Assembly: GCA_934167965.1 (NCBI GenBank) | Contig: CAKPMJ010000003.1 | Coordinates: 62,001-126,000, forward strand | Length of the DNA stretch: 64,000 bases | Source of the DNA: an uncultured Clostridia bacterium | Lineage (GTDB): Bacteria > Bacillota > Clostridia > TANB77 > CAG-508 | Direction: 5' to 3' | In this document: one piece after another, positions 17,157 to 25,160 of the stretch | Position numbering within the stretch: position 1 is the first letter of the stretch | Layout of the letters: the number at the start of each line of letters is the position of its first letter | Position numbers and translations under genes: made by a program | Notes under the pieces: generated by a model | Databases searched by the model: none | What the model was told of the DNA's origin: nothing | The model's input: the letters and a program-made list of their open reading frames with translations, nothing else

Positions 17157-17253
17157 TTATCCACATTACATGTGGATAATGTGGATAACTCTGTGAATAA
17201 CTCATATATGCATAATTTTAGTTATAAGTTATTCACACATTACTTGTTGATAA
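17157..17253. promoter_or_regulatory. Cluster of six DnaA boxes
   Basis: Within 97 bases: TTATCCACA at 17157 (+), 17171 (-) and 17180 (-); TTATTCACA at 17192 (-) and 17229 (+); the variant TTATCAACA at 17245 (-). A strongly AT-rich tract follows to 17290. The gap between the rhodanese and DUF1294 genes (16944-17298) contains nothing else I can name. DnaA should bind here. Genes on both sides point the same way and dnaA/dnaN are absent, so a titration or regulatory site is more likely than the main origin. Confidence 0.75.
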
Positions 17254-17298
17254 AATGTTTACTATTTTTTAATAATTTAATATAAGTTTTTATGTGTA

Positions 17299-17583
17299 CT
17301 AAAAAATAAATTCTAAATATATAATTAATAAAATTTCTAGTATAAGTATTACTGGCATTCCTATAATAAACTTCAATTTTTTCGTTTTATGTCTAAATAC
17401 ATACATTCCTGCAATAGTACCAATTCCGCCTCCTAATATTGTAAATGCAAATAATGTATTTTCAGGGATTCTCCATCTGCCTTTTTTCGCCTTTAGTTTG
17501 TCTAATCCCATTGCTAAAAATCCTAAAATATTAATAACTAATAAATATATTATTATATTTTTTATTCCTATTGCTTCAATCAT
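17299..17583 (-). CDS. DUF1294 family membrane protein
   Basis: About 94 residues with three or four hydrophobic helices. The family signature MGLDKLKAKKGRWRIPENTLF near residue 25 and the GGGIGTIAGMYVFRHKTKK segment are present. Function is unknown. The ATG at 17583 is ten bases after AGGAG. The earlier in-frame ATG at 17592 nearly touches that site and is less likely. Confidence 0.9.
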   Translation of the reverse strand: MIEAIGIKNIIIYLLVINILGFLAMGLDKLKAKKGRWRIPENTLFAFTILGGGIGTIAGMYVFRHKTKKLKFIIGMPVILILEILLIIYLEFIF

Positions 17584-17620
17584 ATCTATCATTCTCCTAT
17601 ATCTCTTTTAAATTTAAAAT

Positions 17621-17668
17621 AAAAATTGGCATTCCGATTAATCATTAATGCCGTAAAATGCCAATTTT
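17621..17668 (-). terminator. Terminator after the HIT gene
   Basis: AAAATTGGCATT pairs with AATGCCAATTTT across a loop of about 20 bases, with T-rich tails on both strands. It follows the stop of the minus-strand HIT gene. Confidence 0.7.
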
Positions 17669-17675
17669 ATTTTAA

Positions 17676-18023
17676 TTATACAATTTTTTCTCCTAATTTT
17701 GTTCCCGCTAGTACATGATAATGTAAATGCATTACCTCTTGACCACCATTTTTTCCACAATTAACAATAACTCTAAAGCCATCATTTTTGAAACCTTGTT
17801 CTTCTGCAATTTTGTTAATAACTTCATGTATATGCCATACAATATCTTTATCTTCACTATTTAAATCACTCAAACAATCTATATGTTTTTTTGGTATAAC
17901 TAATATGTGTATAGGTGCTGCCGGATTTATATCATTAAATGCTAATACTGTATCATCTTCATATACTTTACTAGATGGAATTTCTCCTTTTATAATTTTA
18001 CAAAATAAACAATCATTATTCAT
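17676..18023 (-). CDS. HIT family nucleotide-binding protein
   Basis: Histidine-triad hydrolase or transferase of the HinT type, 115 residues. It starts CLFCKIIKGEIPSSKVYEDD, and the catalytic triad appears as MHLHYHVLAG near the C-terminus. Such proteins hydrolyse nucleoside phosphoramidates. It sits 21 bases downstream of alaS. In other organisms HinT acts on adenylates from aminoacyl-tRNA synthetases, which would fit that position, though this is inference. Confidence 0.93.
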   Translation of the reverse strand: MNNDCLFCKIIKGEIPSSKVYEDDTVLAFNDINPAAPIHILVIPKKHIDCLSDLNSEDKDIVWHIHEVINKIAEEQGFKNDGFRVIVNCGKNGGQEVMHLHYHVLAGTKLGEKIV

Positions 18024-18044
18024 AATAAAAACTTCCTTTCAAAA

Positions 18045-19793
18045 TTATTCTAAAATTGCTTTTATTCTTCTAACTCCTGATGAACTCGACTCTTCCTTTT
18101 TTATTTTGAAATGTCCTAGTTCCTTAGTATTGCTAACATGAGGTCCACCGCATAATTCTAAAGATACATCACCTATTTTATATACAGTTACAATGTCTCC
18201 ATATTTTTCTATAAACATTGCTTCTGCTCCCATTTTTATTGCATCTTCTTTTTTCATCTCTAATTTTTCTACTTCAATTCCTTCTTGAATCCATTTATTT
18301 ACTAAATCTTCAGTAGCTTGTTTTTCTTCTGGTGTCATTTTACTATCATGTGAAAAGTCAAATCTCATTCTTTCTGCTGTTATATTACTTCCTCTTTGAT
18401 GTACATGATCTCCTAGGACTTTCTTTAAAGCTGCATTTAGAAGATGTGTTGCTGTATGATATTTTATCTCAATTTCTCCTGTAGATGCTAAACCACCTCT
18501 AAACTTTTGAGTTGCTCCTGCTCTAGATTTTTCTTGATGCTCTTTAAATAATTTTTTAAATCCATCAATATCTATTGTCACACCATTTTCTTTTGCTAAA
18601 TCTGATGTTACTTCTGGTGGGAAACCATAAGTATCATATAATTTAAATACTACTGTTCCTGGTATAACTATAACTCCTTCTTTAGATAGTTTGTCCATTT
18701 CTTTTTTAAATTCTCTTTCACCATGCGCTAGAGTCTTAACAAACTTATCCTTTTCTTCTATTATAACTGATTGGATTAATTCTCTATTTTTTTCTAATTC
18801 TGGATACATATCTTTTAATGTGTCAATATCTAAATCAATTAATCCTGAAAGTTCATTTAAATCAATTTGAAGTTTATTCATTTGTCTGATCATTCTTCTG
18901 ATTAATCTTCTAAGAACATACCCTCTGTCTAAATTACTTGGTCTTCCTCCATCACATATAATCATCATACTAGATCTTAAATGTTCTGCAACAATTCTTC
19001 TACTATATATCTCATCTACTTTTTGTAGCTCTTCTAATTTTTTCATTATTGGTTCAAAAATCTCTGTATCATAAGGAGTCTCTTTACCTTGTAATAACAT
19101 ATTTACTCTTTCTAATCCCAAACCTGTATCTACATTCTTTTGCTTTAAAGGTGTCAAACTTCCATCTTCATGTTTGTAGAATTCCATAAATACATTATTC
19201 CATATTTCTACATACTTTCCACAATCACAATCTGGGTTACACTCAGGTGAACATTTAGGTTTTCCTGTATCATAAAACATTTCTGTATCTGATCCACATG
19301 GTCCTGTTTCTCCTGCAATCCACCAATTATCTTTTAAGAAATATATTCTTTCTTTTGGTATTCCTGCTTTTTCCCAATATAAAGCTGACTCTTCATCTTT
19401 TCCTAAAGTATCATTTCCGGCAAAACATGTCACAGATAATTTTTCTACTGGAATATTTAATTCCTTTGTTAAAAATTCAAAACTCATTTTTATTGATTCT
19501 TTTTTAAAATAATCTCCAAGTGACCAATTTCCCAACATCTCAAAATATGTTAAGTGACGGTTATCTCCTACTTCATCAATATCATTTGTTCTTATACACT
19601 TTTGATAATCTGTTATTCTTCTTCCCTCTGGATGTTCTTGTCCTAAAAGATATGGCACTAATGGTTGCATACCAGCTGTATTAAATAATACTGATGGATC
19701 ATTTTCAGGTATTAATGGTGCTGATGGAATTACCTTATGTCCATTCTTTTTAAAAAAGTTCAAATATTTATTTCTTATTTCTAATGCATTCAT
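18045..19793 (-). CDS. alaS: Alanyl-tRNA synthetase, short form without C-Ala domain
   Basis: Charges tRNA-Ala. It has 582 residues against about 870 for the usual enzyme. The catalytic domain (SAPLIPENDPSVLFNTAGMQ, then FEMLGNWSLGDYFKKE), the tRNA-recognition helices and the editing domain are present. The editing zinc ligands are HTATH and CGGPHV (usually CGGTHV). The chain ends just after the editing domain, so the DHHA1/C-Ala part is missing. The stop is followed normally by the HIT gene, so this is not a frameshift. A cysteine-rich insert, CSPECNPDCDCGKY, may bind metal. The motif style recalls the short enzymes of Patescibacteria, from memory. Confidence 0.93.
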   Translation of the reverse strand: MNALEIRNKYLNFFKKNGHKVIPSAPLIPENDPSVLFNTAGMQPLVPYLLGQEHPEGRRITDYQKCIRTNDIDEVGDNRHLTYFEMLGNWSLGDYFKKESIKMSFEFLTKELNIPVEKLSVTCFAGNDTLGKDEESALYWEKAGIPKERIYFLKDNWWIAGETGPCGSDTEMFYDTGKPKCSPECNPDCDCGKYVEIWNNVFMEFYKHEDGSLTPLKQKNVDTGLGLERVNMLLQGKETPYDTEIFEPIMKKLEELQKVDEIYSRRIVAEHLRSSMMIICDGGRPSNLDRGYVLRRLIRRMIRQMNKLQIDLNELSGLIDLDIDTLKDMYPELEKNRELIQSVIIEEKDKFVKTLAHGEREFKKEMDKLSKEGVIVIPGTVVFKLYDTYGFPPEVTSDLAKENGVTIDIDGFKKLFKEHQEKSRAGATQKFRGGLASTGEIEIKYHTATHLLNAALKKVLGDHVHQRGSNITAERMRFDFSHDSKMTPEEKQATEDLVNKWIQEGIEVEKLEMKKEDAIKMGAEAMFIEKYGDIVTVYKIGDVSLELCGGPHVSNTKELGHFKIKKEESSSSGVRRIKAILE

Positions 19794-19895
19794 TCCTATT
19801 CATCCTTCCTACTCTCTCAAAATCTTTGTATATTATACTCTATAAACTGCAAAAAATCAATAGCAAATATAAATAACAACATGTGTCCCTGGGAT

Positions 19896-20057
19896 AACTT
19901 GGTAATTTGGGGACGGTTCTCTTGTGAACAACAAAAAATCTTGTAAATCTGCAATCTATATTGATATTGCACATTTACAAGATTTTTTTATATTTAATTT
20001 AGAAACCCACATGTGTCCCCATGTTCACAAGAGAACCGTCCCCAAATTACCCAAGTT
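19896..20057. repeat. REP-like inverted repeat element
   Basis: The arm GGTAATTTGGGGACGGTTCT plus CTTGTGAACA (19901-19930) recurs as a near-perfect inverse at 20022-20052. The ACATGTGTCCC word lies next to both arms in the same orientation. The core GGGGACGGTTCTCTTGTG is familiar from REP elements mobilised by RAYT transposases in many bacteria. No transposase gene is in the window. The right arm runs into the stop codon of the neighbouring gene. Confidence 0.75.
19932..19990. terminator. Terminator hairpin nested inside the REP-like element
   Basis: AAAAAATCTTGTAAAT pairs with ATTTACAAGATTTTTT, and TGCAAT/ATTGCA extends the stem inward. It can end the ATPase operon on the minus strand. Confidence 0.75.
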
Positions 20058-20832
20058 AATAATCTAGCTTATTTATATATTCCATATTTTTTATAAGTAA
20101 TTGGTCAACAGAGTTTGTTTTAAATGAATCTACACTCATATTTATAGAATAACTTTCATTCTTATTTGTTGCTATAACATCTGAATTAGATGTTGCTGTT
20201 TTTTCATCTAAAACTGTATACTCATTTTTATCATAATTATATATTTCAATATTTTGTCTATAATTAACTATTGCATAAGATAATGGTGATACCTCATATT
20301 TCTTTTTTCCAATTATTATTGTCATATTCTCTAAGAAAAAATACATATCTCTTCCATCATATAAGAATGTATTTTTTATGTTTTTAGTATTATTCTTCTT
20401 AAATTTCTTGATATTCATATCTGTACTATCTTTAAGTAAAACAGAAAATTCATCTGTCTTGTATATTGCCCCTGATTCAGTATCCACTACTGCCATTTTC
20501 TCTGGAAAAATAACTTTCCCCAAAATATCTTTATAATATATCGGCGTTGAATCTAATGTAGTAATTCTTCCATCTTCAAAAACTAGTTGCTTTACATCAC
20601 CTTTTTTTACTAATTCTATTTTTCCTGAATATTCATAATATATTCCCATAAAATGTTGATAGTAATTATTTCCTGTCAAATCTATTTGCTCATTTTTTAA
20701 TACTACAGCATTGAAAATTCTATATATTACAATTATTAATATTACTGCTACTAATACTATTCCTATTTTAGCAAGATTATATCTTTTTGCACTTTTTGAA
20801 TTGGATCTTTCTCTCCCTCTCTTATTGGCCAT
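20056..20832 (-). CDS. Single-pass extracytoplasmic protein at the end of the F1-like operon
   Basis: The protein has 258 residues: basic N-terminus, one hydrophobic helix at about 22-42, then an outward domain of about 215 residues. The segment TPIYYKDILGKVIFPEKM resembles YPIYVNDKLALYNLSKDM of the 3359-residue protein. The YDGRDMYFFLENMTIIIGKK segment resembles parts of the N-terminal domains of the large operon proteins. It therefore looks like the free-standing form of a shared anchor domain. It overlaps the preceding five-helix protein gene by 11 bases, so translation is coupled. I do not recognise a named family. Confidence 0.75.
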   Translation of the reverse strand: MANKRGRERSNSKSAKRYNLAKIGIVLVAVILIIVIYRIFNAVVLKNEQIDLTGNNYYQHFMGIYYEYSGKIELVKKGDVKQLVFEDGRITTLDSTPIYYKDILGKVIFPEKMAVVDTESGAIYKTDEFSVLLKDSTDMNIKKFKKNNTKNIKNTFLYDGRDMYFFLENMTIIIGKKKYEVSPLSYAIVNYRQNIEIYNYDKNEYTVLDEKTATSNSDVIATNKNESYSINMSVDSFKTNSVDQLLIKNMEYINKLDY

Positions 20833-21379
20833 TCTTTACCTCTTTTCTTTTTTCTCTTTCAAAGTCTTTATTCCATCTTGATTCTATGATGGTATTAAAA
20901 TCTCTAAGTAGAAAATATGTTGTAAGCAGAATTACAAATACAATTAAACATACTTTTATAGTAAAAATTTCGTATAAGAAACCTACTTCAGACATATAAC
21001 TATTCACTAAATATATATAATATAATAACGCAATTTGTATTAATGATGCAACAAGTTGATATATAAAGCTTTTAAAGTTTATTATTATATAACATAATGA
21101 TAATATTGCAATCATTATCAGAAACATTAATAACTTTTCTCTATCTACCACAAATGTACTGTAAAATACTAAAAATGATCTTAATACAATAATCGAAAGC
21201 TTAATGACATCAATACTTTTTAGTTCCAAAAGTAATCCATAAAAATTAACTTTAAATCTACTATCTTGTCTAAAATTTCTCATTGATATATAAGCAAATG
21301 TTCCTGTAACAAATATAAATATTAGAAACGATATTAGTAAATCTCTACTTTCCTTAATATAATATAAAACTAATTCCAT
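20822..21379 (-). CDS. Five-helix membrane protein of the F1-like operon
   Basis: The protein has 185 residues with hydrophobic helices at about 12-31, 57-77, 83-101, 104-126 and 137-158 and a basic C-terminal tail on the cytoplasmic side. It lacks the conserved Arg/Asn/Gly pattern of ATP synthase subunit a. An Arg in helix 2 (VLRSFL) is the only buried basic residue of note. Its place between epsilon and the 258-residue protein makes it the best candidate for a membrane stator or adaptor. Homology to subunit a cannot be claimed. Confidence 0.75.
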   Translation of the reverse strand: MELVLYYIKESRDLLISFLIFIFVTGTFAYISMRNFRQDSRFKVNFYGLLLELKSIDVIKLSIIVLRSFLVFYSTFVVDREKLLMFLIMIAILSLCYIIINFKSFIYQLVASLIQIALLYYIYLVNSYMSEVGFLYEIFTIKVCLIVFVILLTTYFLLRDFNTIIESRWNKDFEREKRKEVKNGQ

Positions 21380-21401
21380 TTTCTTTTTCCTTTATTAAAA
21401 T

Positions 21402-21650
21402 TTACTCTAGATAGAATAAATTAAATTGATTATGTTTATGCATAAAATAACCTCTAACTTTATCCATCTTTACAGTTTCATTTTCTCTACCTATTTCTAC
21501 TTTTCCTTGTATTTCTCCTATTATAGGTAGATAATCCTTCATAATAATTAAATTATATTTTTTACTAATTATTCTTATAAAATTAACATCATCATACTTT
21601 TGAACATCTCCATCTATGTTCAGTAATTGTACTGTTATATTATTACTCAT
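21402..21650 (-). CDS. F1-like ATPase epsilon subunit, beta-sandwich only
   Basis: The protein has 82 residues. It matches the N-terminal beta-sandwich of ATP synthase epsilon (ITVQLLNIDGDVQKYDDVNF, then LPIIGEIQGKVEI) and stops before the C-terminal helices that inhibit the normal enzyme. The fold should join gamma to the c-ring. It follows beta, as in canonical atp operons, and overlaps the beta gene by eight bases. Assignment rests on position plus weak sequence similarity. Confidence 0.75.
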   Translation of the reverse strand: MSNNITVQLLNIDGDVQKYDDVNFIRIISKKYNLIIMKDYLPIIGEIQGKVEIGRENETVKMDKVRGYFMHKHNQFNLFYLE

Positions 21651-23007
21651 TTAAACTACCTCTATATAATAAACTACTTTCATCTGTATCATCATATTTA
21701 CCATTTAGAATATCTTCAACGTCTGTAAGTGTGTCTTTAATATTTACCATCTTTCCTGCTTTACCAGTATAGTTTTCTGAAACAAATAATGGTTGCGTAA
21801 AATAGTTTCTTAATTTTCTAGAACGATAAAATACCTTCTTATCTTCATCTGATAATTCATCTATTCCAAGTACTGCAATAATTTCTTCTAATTCTTCATA
21901 TCTTGTTAGATAACTTAGTGTTTGTTGAACCAATTTGTAATGTCTTAGTCCAACTCTATCTGGGTCAATAGCCTTACTTGTAGATTTAAATACATTTATA
22001 GCTGGATATAATCCTTTTTCTGCAACTTTTCTGTCTAATACTATTTGTCCATCTAAGTGTGTCATAACAGCTTGAACTGCATCATCATTTATATCATCTG
22101 CAGGTATATATATTGCTTGGAAAGATGTTATTGATCCATGATCTGTTGAATTTATTCTTTCTTCTATTTCATTTATGTCAGAAACCATTGTCGTAGGATA
22201 TCCATTTTCAATAGGAATTCTCTTTAATTCTGTTGATATCTCTGATTTGGCTTGTACAAATCTATAGATATTATCTATAAATAATAATACATCTTGATTT
22301 TTCTCATCTCTTAGATATTCAGCAAGTGTTAATCCACTATATATAGCTTTTGAACGTGAGCAAGATCCATCACCCATTTGTCCAAATACCATAGACATTT
22401 TATCTAATAAGTCAGATTCTTTCATCTCTGAATATAACTCTTGACCTTCACGTGAACGTTCTCCTACACCAACAAATACAGCATTAGAACTAAATTTTTT
22501 ATAGATATTGTTTATTAACTCCTTTATTAAAACTGTTTTTCCAACACCAGCTCCTCCTAGTAAACCCATTTTATATCCTTTTTGTAATGGTGTAAAAAAG
22601 TCGATTACCTTTATACCTGTCCATAATATATCTCCATTAATATCAATATCTCTTATTGATAATTTCTTGTCATATACATTTCTAGTTTTAGGTGATTTTA
22701 TAGTAGTTCCATCAATTGTTGCTCCATATGAGTTAAACATTTTTCCTAATATTTTATCAGAATACTCTATTTGAAGTCCACCTTCTAATAAGCTTAAATC
22801 AATTCCTTTTTTCACTCCATTTACACTATCAAAAGGTATTGCCAAAGCGATGTTAGAGTCTATTTCTACAATCTCAAATCTGTGAATATTCTTTTTTTCA
22901 TCTTCATAATATAAAATATCATTAATTTTTATATTATCTGCTCCTAGTAATATTTTTACATTTAAATCAGATACACCTATTATTTTTCCTACAATGTTAT
23001 TCTTCAT
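21643..23007 (-). CDS. F1-like ATPase beta (catalytic) subunit
   Basis: The protein has 454 residues, near the usual 465. Catalytic features are intact: Walker A GGAGVGKT (151-158), catalytic Glu183 in GERSREG, Walker B LLFID (Asp245), the YPTT loop and DELSDED (383-389), the lever that contacts gamma. It should therefore hydrolyse ATP. The overall sequence is clearly divergent from housekeeping AtpD (IPADDINDDAVQ where others have VPADDLTDPAPA). AAGGAGATAAAAAT precedes the ATG. It sits between gamma and epsilon as in a canonical operon. I leave the symbol blank because it is not the ordinary ATP synthase. Confidence 0.93.
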   Translation of the reverse strand: MKNNIVGKIIGVSDLNVKILLGADNIKINDILYYEDEKKNIHRFEIVEIDSNIALAIPFDSVNGVKKGIDLSLLEGGLQIEYSDKILGKMFNSYGATIDGTTIKSPKTRNVYDKKLSIRDIDINGDILWTGIKVIDFFTPLQKGYKMGLLGGAGVGKTVLIKELINNIYKKFSSNAVFVGVGERSREGQELYSEMKESDLLDKMSMVFGQMGDGSCSRSKAIYSGLTLAEYLRDEKNQDVLLFIDNIYRFVQAKSEISTELKRIPIENGYPTTMVSDINEIEERINSTDHGSITSFQAIYIPADDINDDAVQAVMTHLDGQIVLDRKVAEKGLYPAINVFKSTSKAIDPDRVGLRHYKLVQQTLSYLTRYEELEEIIAVLGIDELSDEDKKVFYRSRKLRNYFTQPLFVSENYTGKAGKMVNIKDTLTDVEDILNGKYDDTDESSLLYRGSLNE

Positions 23008-23019
23008 ATTTTTATCTCC

Positions 23020-23805
23020 TTACGTATTTAAATTCATCTTATTAATATTATCTAACTGCTTTTTCAAATTCTTTTGATTTTTTATTTTTCTTTCATCTCT
23101 TTGTTTTTCTTCTTCAATTTCATCTATCTTCTTTAATGACTCTCTTGTAATCATCTGTCTCATAATATTTTCAGATGCATAACTATTTTCAACTGCAACT
23201 TTTATTTCATATCCAAGATATAATGCTATAATATTAAGTAATATACTATTTATATTTCCTTCTACAGCGAAATCTTCTTGATATGCATCTTTATTTTTTG
23301 TACTTCTATCTAGTGGAAGAATTTTCTTTTTTACGCGCTCAATTCTACTTATATTATAATAATGATTATAAATTATATTAACTTCTTTATATTTTCTACT
23401 CTTTATGCTTTCAAACATCACTCTACTGATTTTATCTGATGATTCAAAATATTCATCCTTAGTCATTGATAAAACAACATTTGTGTATGATTTATCTTTA
23501 ATAATCTTTTTACCAATAATGATTTTATCATTATCAATATCAGACTTCAAAACTTCATGAATATTTGAATTAAAGTTTCCACAGAAGCCTAAATCATTTG
23601 CAATATAAATGTTAAGTTCTCTTCCTCTATCATTCATTTTAATCATCTTTTTGTCTAGAATTAAGTTTTTATTATTTAAAATATTGTCTATAAAATCTCT
23701 TACTGACTGCTCATATCCAAAAAACTCTTCCGCTTTTTTCTTAGATGAGTCAACTCTTAATAAGGAATAGAAATTCATTACTTTTACTACACTTTTTATT
23801 TCCAT
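23020..23805 (-). CDS. F1-like ATPase gamma subunit (rotor shaft)
   Basis: The protein has 261 residues. The most conserved gamma segment, normally SDKGLCGGFN, appears as ANDLGFCGNFNSNI near residue 70. The C-terminal helix begins ASENIMRQMITRESLKKIDEI, matching the usual ASEHAARM...A helix, and continues as a long charged helix to the end. N- and C-terminal helices would form the coiled coil inside the alpha-beta ring. The N-terminal helix seems shorter than usual. It lies between alpha and beta with 2-12 base gaps, the standard place. Confidence 0.88.
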   Translation of the reverse strand: MEIKSVVKVMNFYSLLRVDSSKKKAEEFFGYEQSVRDFIDNILNNKNLILDKKMIKMNDRGRELNIYIANDLGFCGNFNSNIHEVLKSDIDNDKIIIGKKIIKDKSYTNVVLSMTKDEYFESSDKISRVMFESIKSRKYKEVNIIYNHYYNISRIERVKKKILPLDRSTKNKDAYQEDFAVEGNINSILLNIIALYLGYEIKVAVENSYASENIMRQMITRESLKKIDEIEEEKQRDERKIKNQKNLKKQLDNINKMNLNT

Positions 23806-23807
23806 AC

Positions 23808-25139
23808 TTATTCTCCAAAATCCTCAAATCTATCCATAATTTCCTTACTAGTAAATGGTTCAAACTTATTTTGTCTAAGTAAGGTTTCAATCTTCTTTCC
23901 TTCCTTAAGCTTTTCTCTTAAATCCTCACTAAGTTCATCTGTATTTGCAAGTTCGTATACCTCTCTTGTTTCTAGATAATTTAGAAGCTTTAGTCTGACT
24001 TTTGCTCCTAATTGTTTTATCTCTTTTGTTTGAACTGCTCCACCAAGTCTAGATACAGATACACCATAATCAATGGCAGGTTTTTGTCCTTTCAAGAATG
24101 ACTTACTTGACAAAACAATTTGTCCATCTGTTATAGATATAATATTAGTAGAAATATAGTCTGTTATATCTCCGCCCTTTGTCTCTACTATAGGAAGTAT
24201 TGTTATTGAACCACCATCTTTATGTTGGCATCCTTTTTCTAATAGTCTTGAATGTGTATAGAATATATCTGCTGGATACGCTTCTCTACCAGGTGTTTTA
24301 TTAGATACTAAACTTATTTCTCTATATATTTCTGCGTGTCTTTTTAAATCATCTATTACAACCAAGACGTCCCTTTTTTGTTTCATATATTCTTCTGCAA
24401 TTGACATTCCTACATAAGGTATAAGGCTAAGAACTGGAGTTTTATCATCATTAGTAGCAACTACCATCATTGTATAACTTAATGCATTTCTTTTTAATAA
24501 CTCATTATATATAGTTTTTATTTCTTTTTTAGTTTTTCCTATAGCAATATATATACAAATAACTTGTCCATTATCTTGAACCGTTTGACCTTGATTTACT
24601 ATAGCATCTAATGCTATTTGAGTTTTACCTGTCTTTTTATCACCAATTATTAATTGTCTTTGTCCTTTACCTATAGGATATATTAAATCAATTCCTGCTA
24701 TTCCAGTCAATAATGGCCTACATACTGGTGTCCTATCTATTATTGGAACATTAGGTCTTTCTATATCTATATAACTAAAATTTTCAAATGGTTTTCCAGA
24801 TAATTGATCAACTCCAAATATGTCTGTTATTCTTCCCATTGCATCTTCAGAAAATATTGCTTTAAATATTTCTCCTGTACTATTTGCAATATCCCCCATT
24901 TCAATCTTAGAATACTCTTTTACTATAGCAACACTTACAGAATGTTCATATATAGCATTAACATATCCCATTCCTTTTTCCATAATTATTATTTTTTCAA
25001 AATACATTACATTTTCTAATCCTGATACTTCAACAATATAGTCCTTTATCCTTACAACTTTACCTGAATCAAAAACATTATTTTTCTCTTTTATTTTTGA
25101 TACTTTTTCATTAACAAGATTTGTTATATGTGTCTCCAT
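23808..25139 (-). CDS. F1-like ATPase alpha (non-catalytic) subunit
   Basis: The protein has 443 residues, about 60 shorter than usual. Walker A is GDKKTGKT (166-173). The arginine finger is kept in SVSRLGG (Arg364), and GREAYPADIFYTHSRLLEK is typical. The usual AIGQK is AIGKT, with Lys202 in place of Gln, so nucleotide handling may differ. The N-terminal helix that binds the delta subunit seems reduced (ITNLVNEKVSKIKEKN). The retained Arg finger means it can complete the catalytic sites of the beta subunit. Confidence 0.92.
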   Translation of the reverse strand: METHITNLVNEKVSKIKEKNNVFDSGKVVRIKDYIVEVSGLENVMYFEKIIIMEKGMGYVNAIYEHSVSVAIVKEYSKIEMGDIANSTGEIFKAIFSEDAMGRITDIFGVDQLSGKPFENFSYIDIERPNVPIIDRTPVCRPLLTGIAGIDLIYPIGKGQRQLIIGDKKTGKTQIALDAIVNQGQTVQDNGQVICIYIAIGKTKKEIKTIYNELLKRNALSYTMMVVATNDDKTPVLSLIPYVGMSIAEEYMKQKRDVLVVIDDLKRHAEIYREISLVSNKTPGREAYPADIFYTHSRLLEKGCQHKDGGSITILPIVETKGGDITDYISTNIISITDGQIVLSSKSFLKGQKPAIDYGVSVSRLGGAVQTKEIKQLGAKVRLKLLNYLETREVYELANTDELSEDLREKLKEGKKIETLLRQNKFEPFTSKEIMDRFEDFGE

Positions 25140-25160
25140 TATTACTTTATCCTTCCTTTT

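Noticed and set aside
17157..17253. Main chromosomal origin of replication
   Set aside because: The DnaA boxes are convincing, but genes on both sides run the same way and dnaA, dnaN, recF and rpmH are absent. I report a DnaA-binding cluster only.
19794..19895. T-box or other riboswitch upstream of alaS
   Set aside because: Only about 100 bases separate alaS from the repeat element, and I see no T-box sequence or suitable terminator-antiterminator pair.
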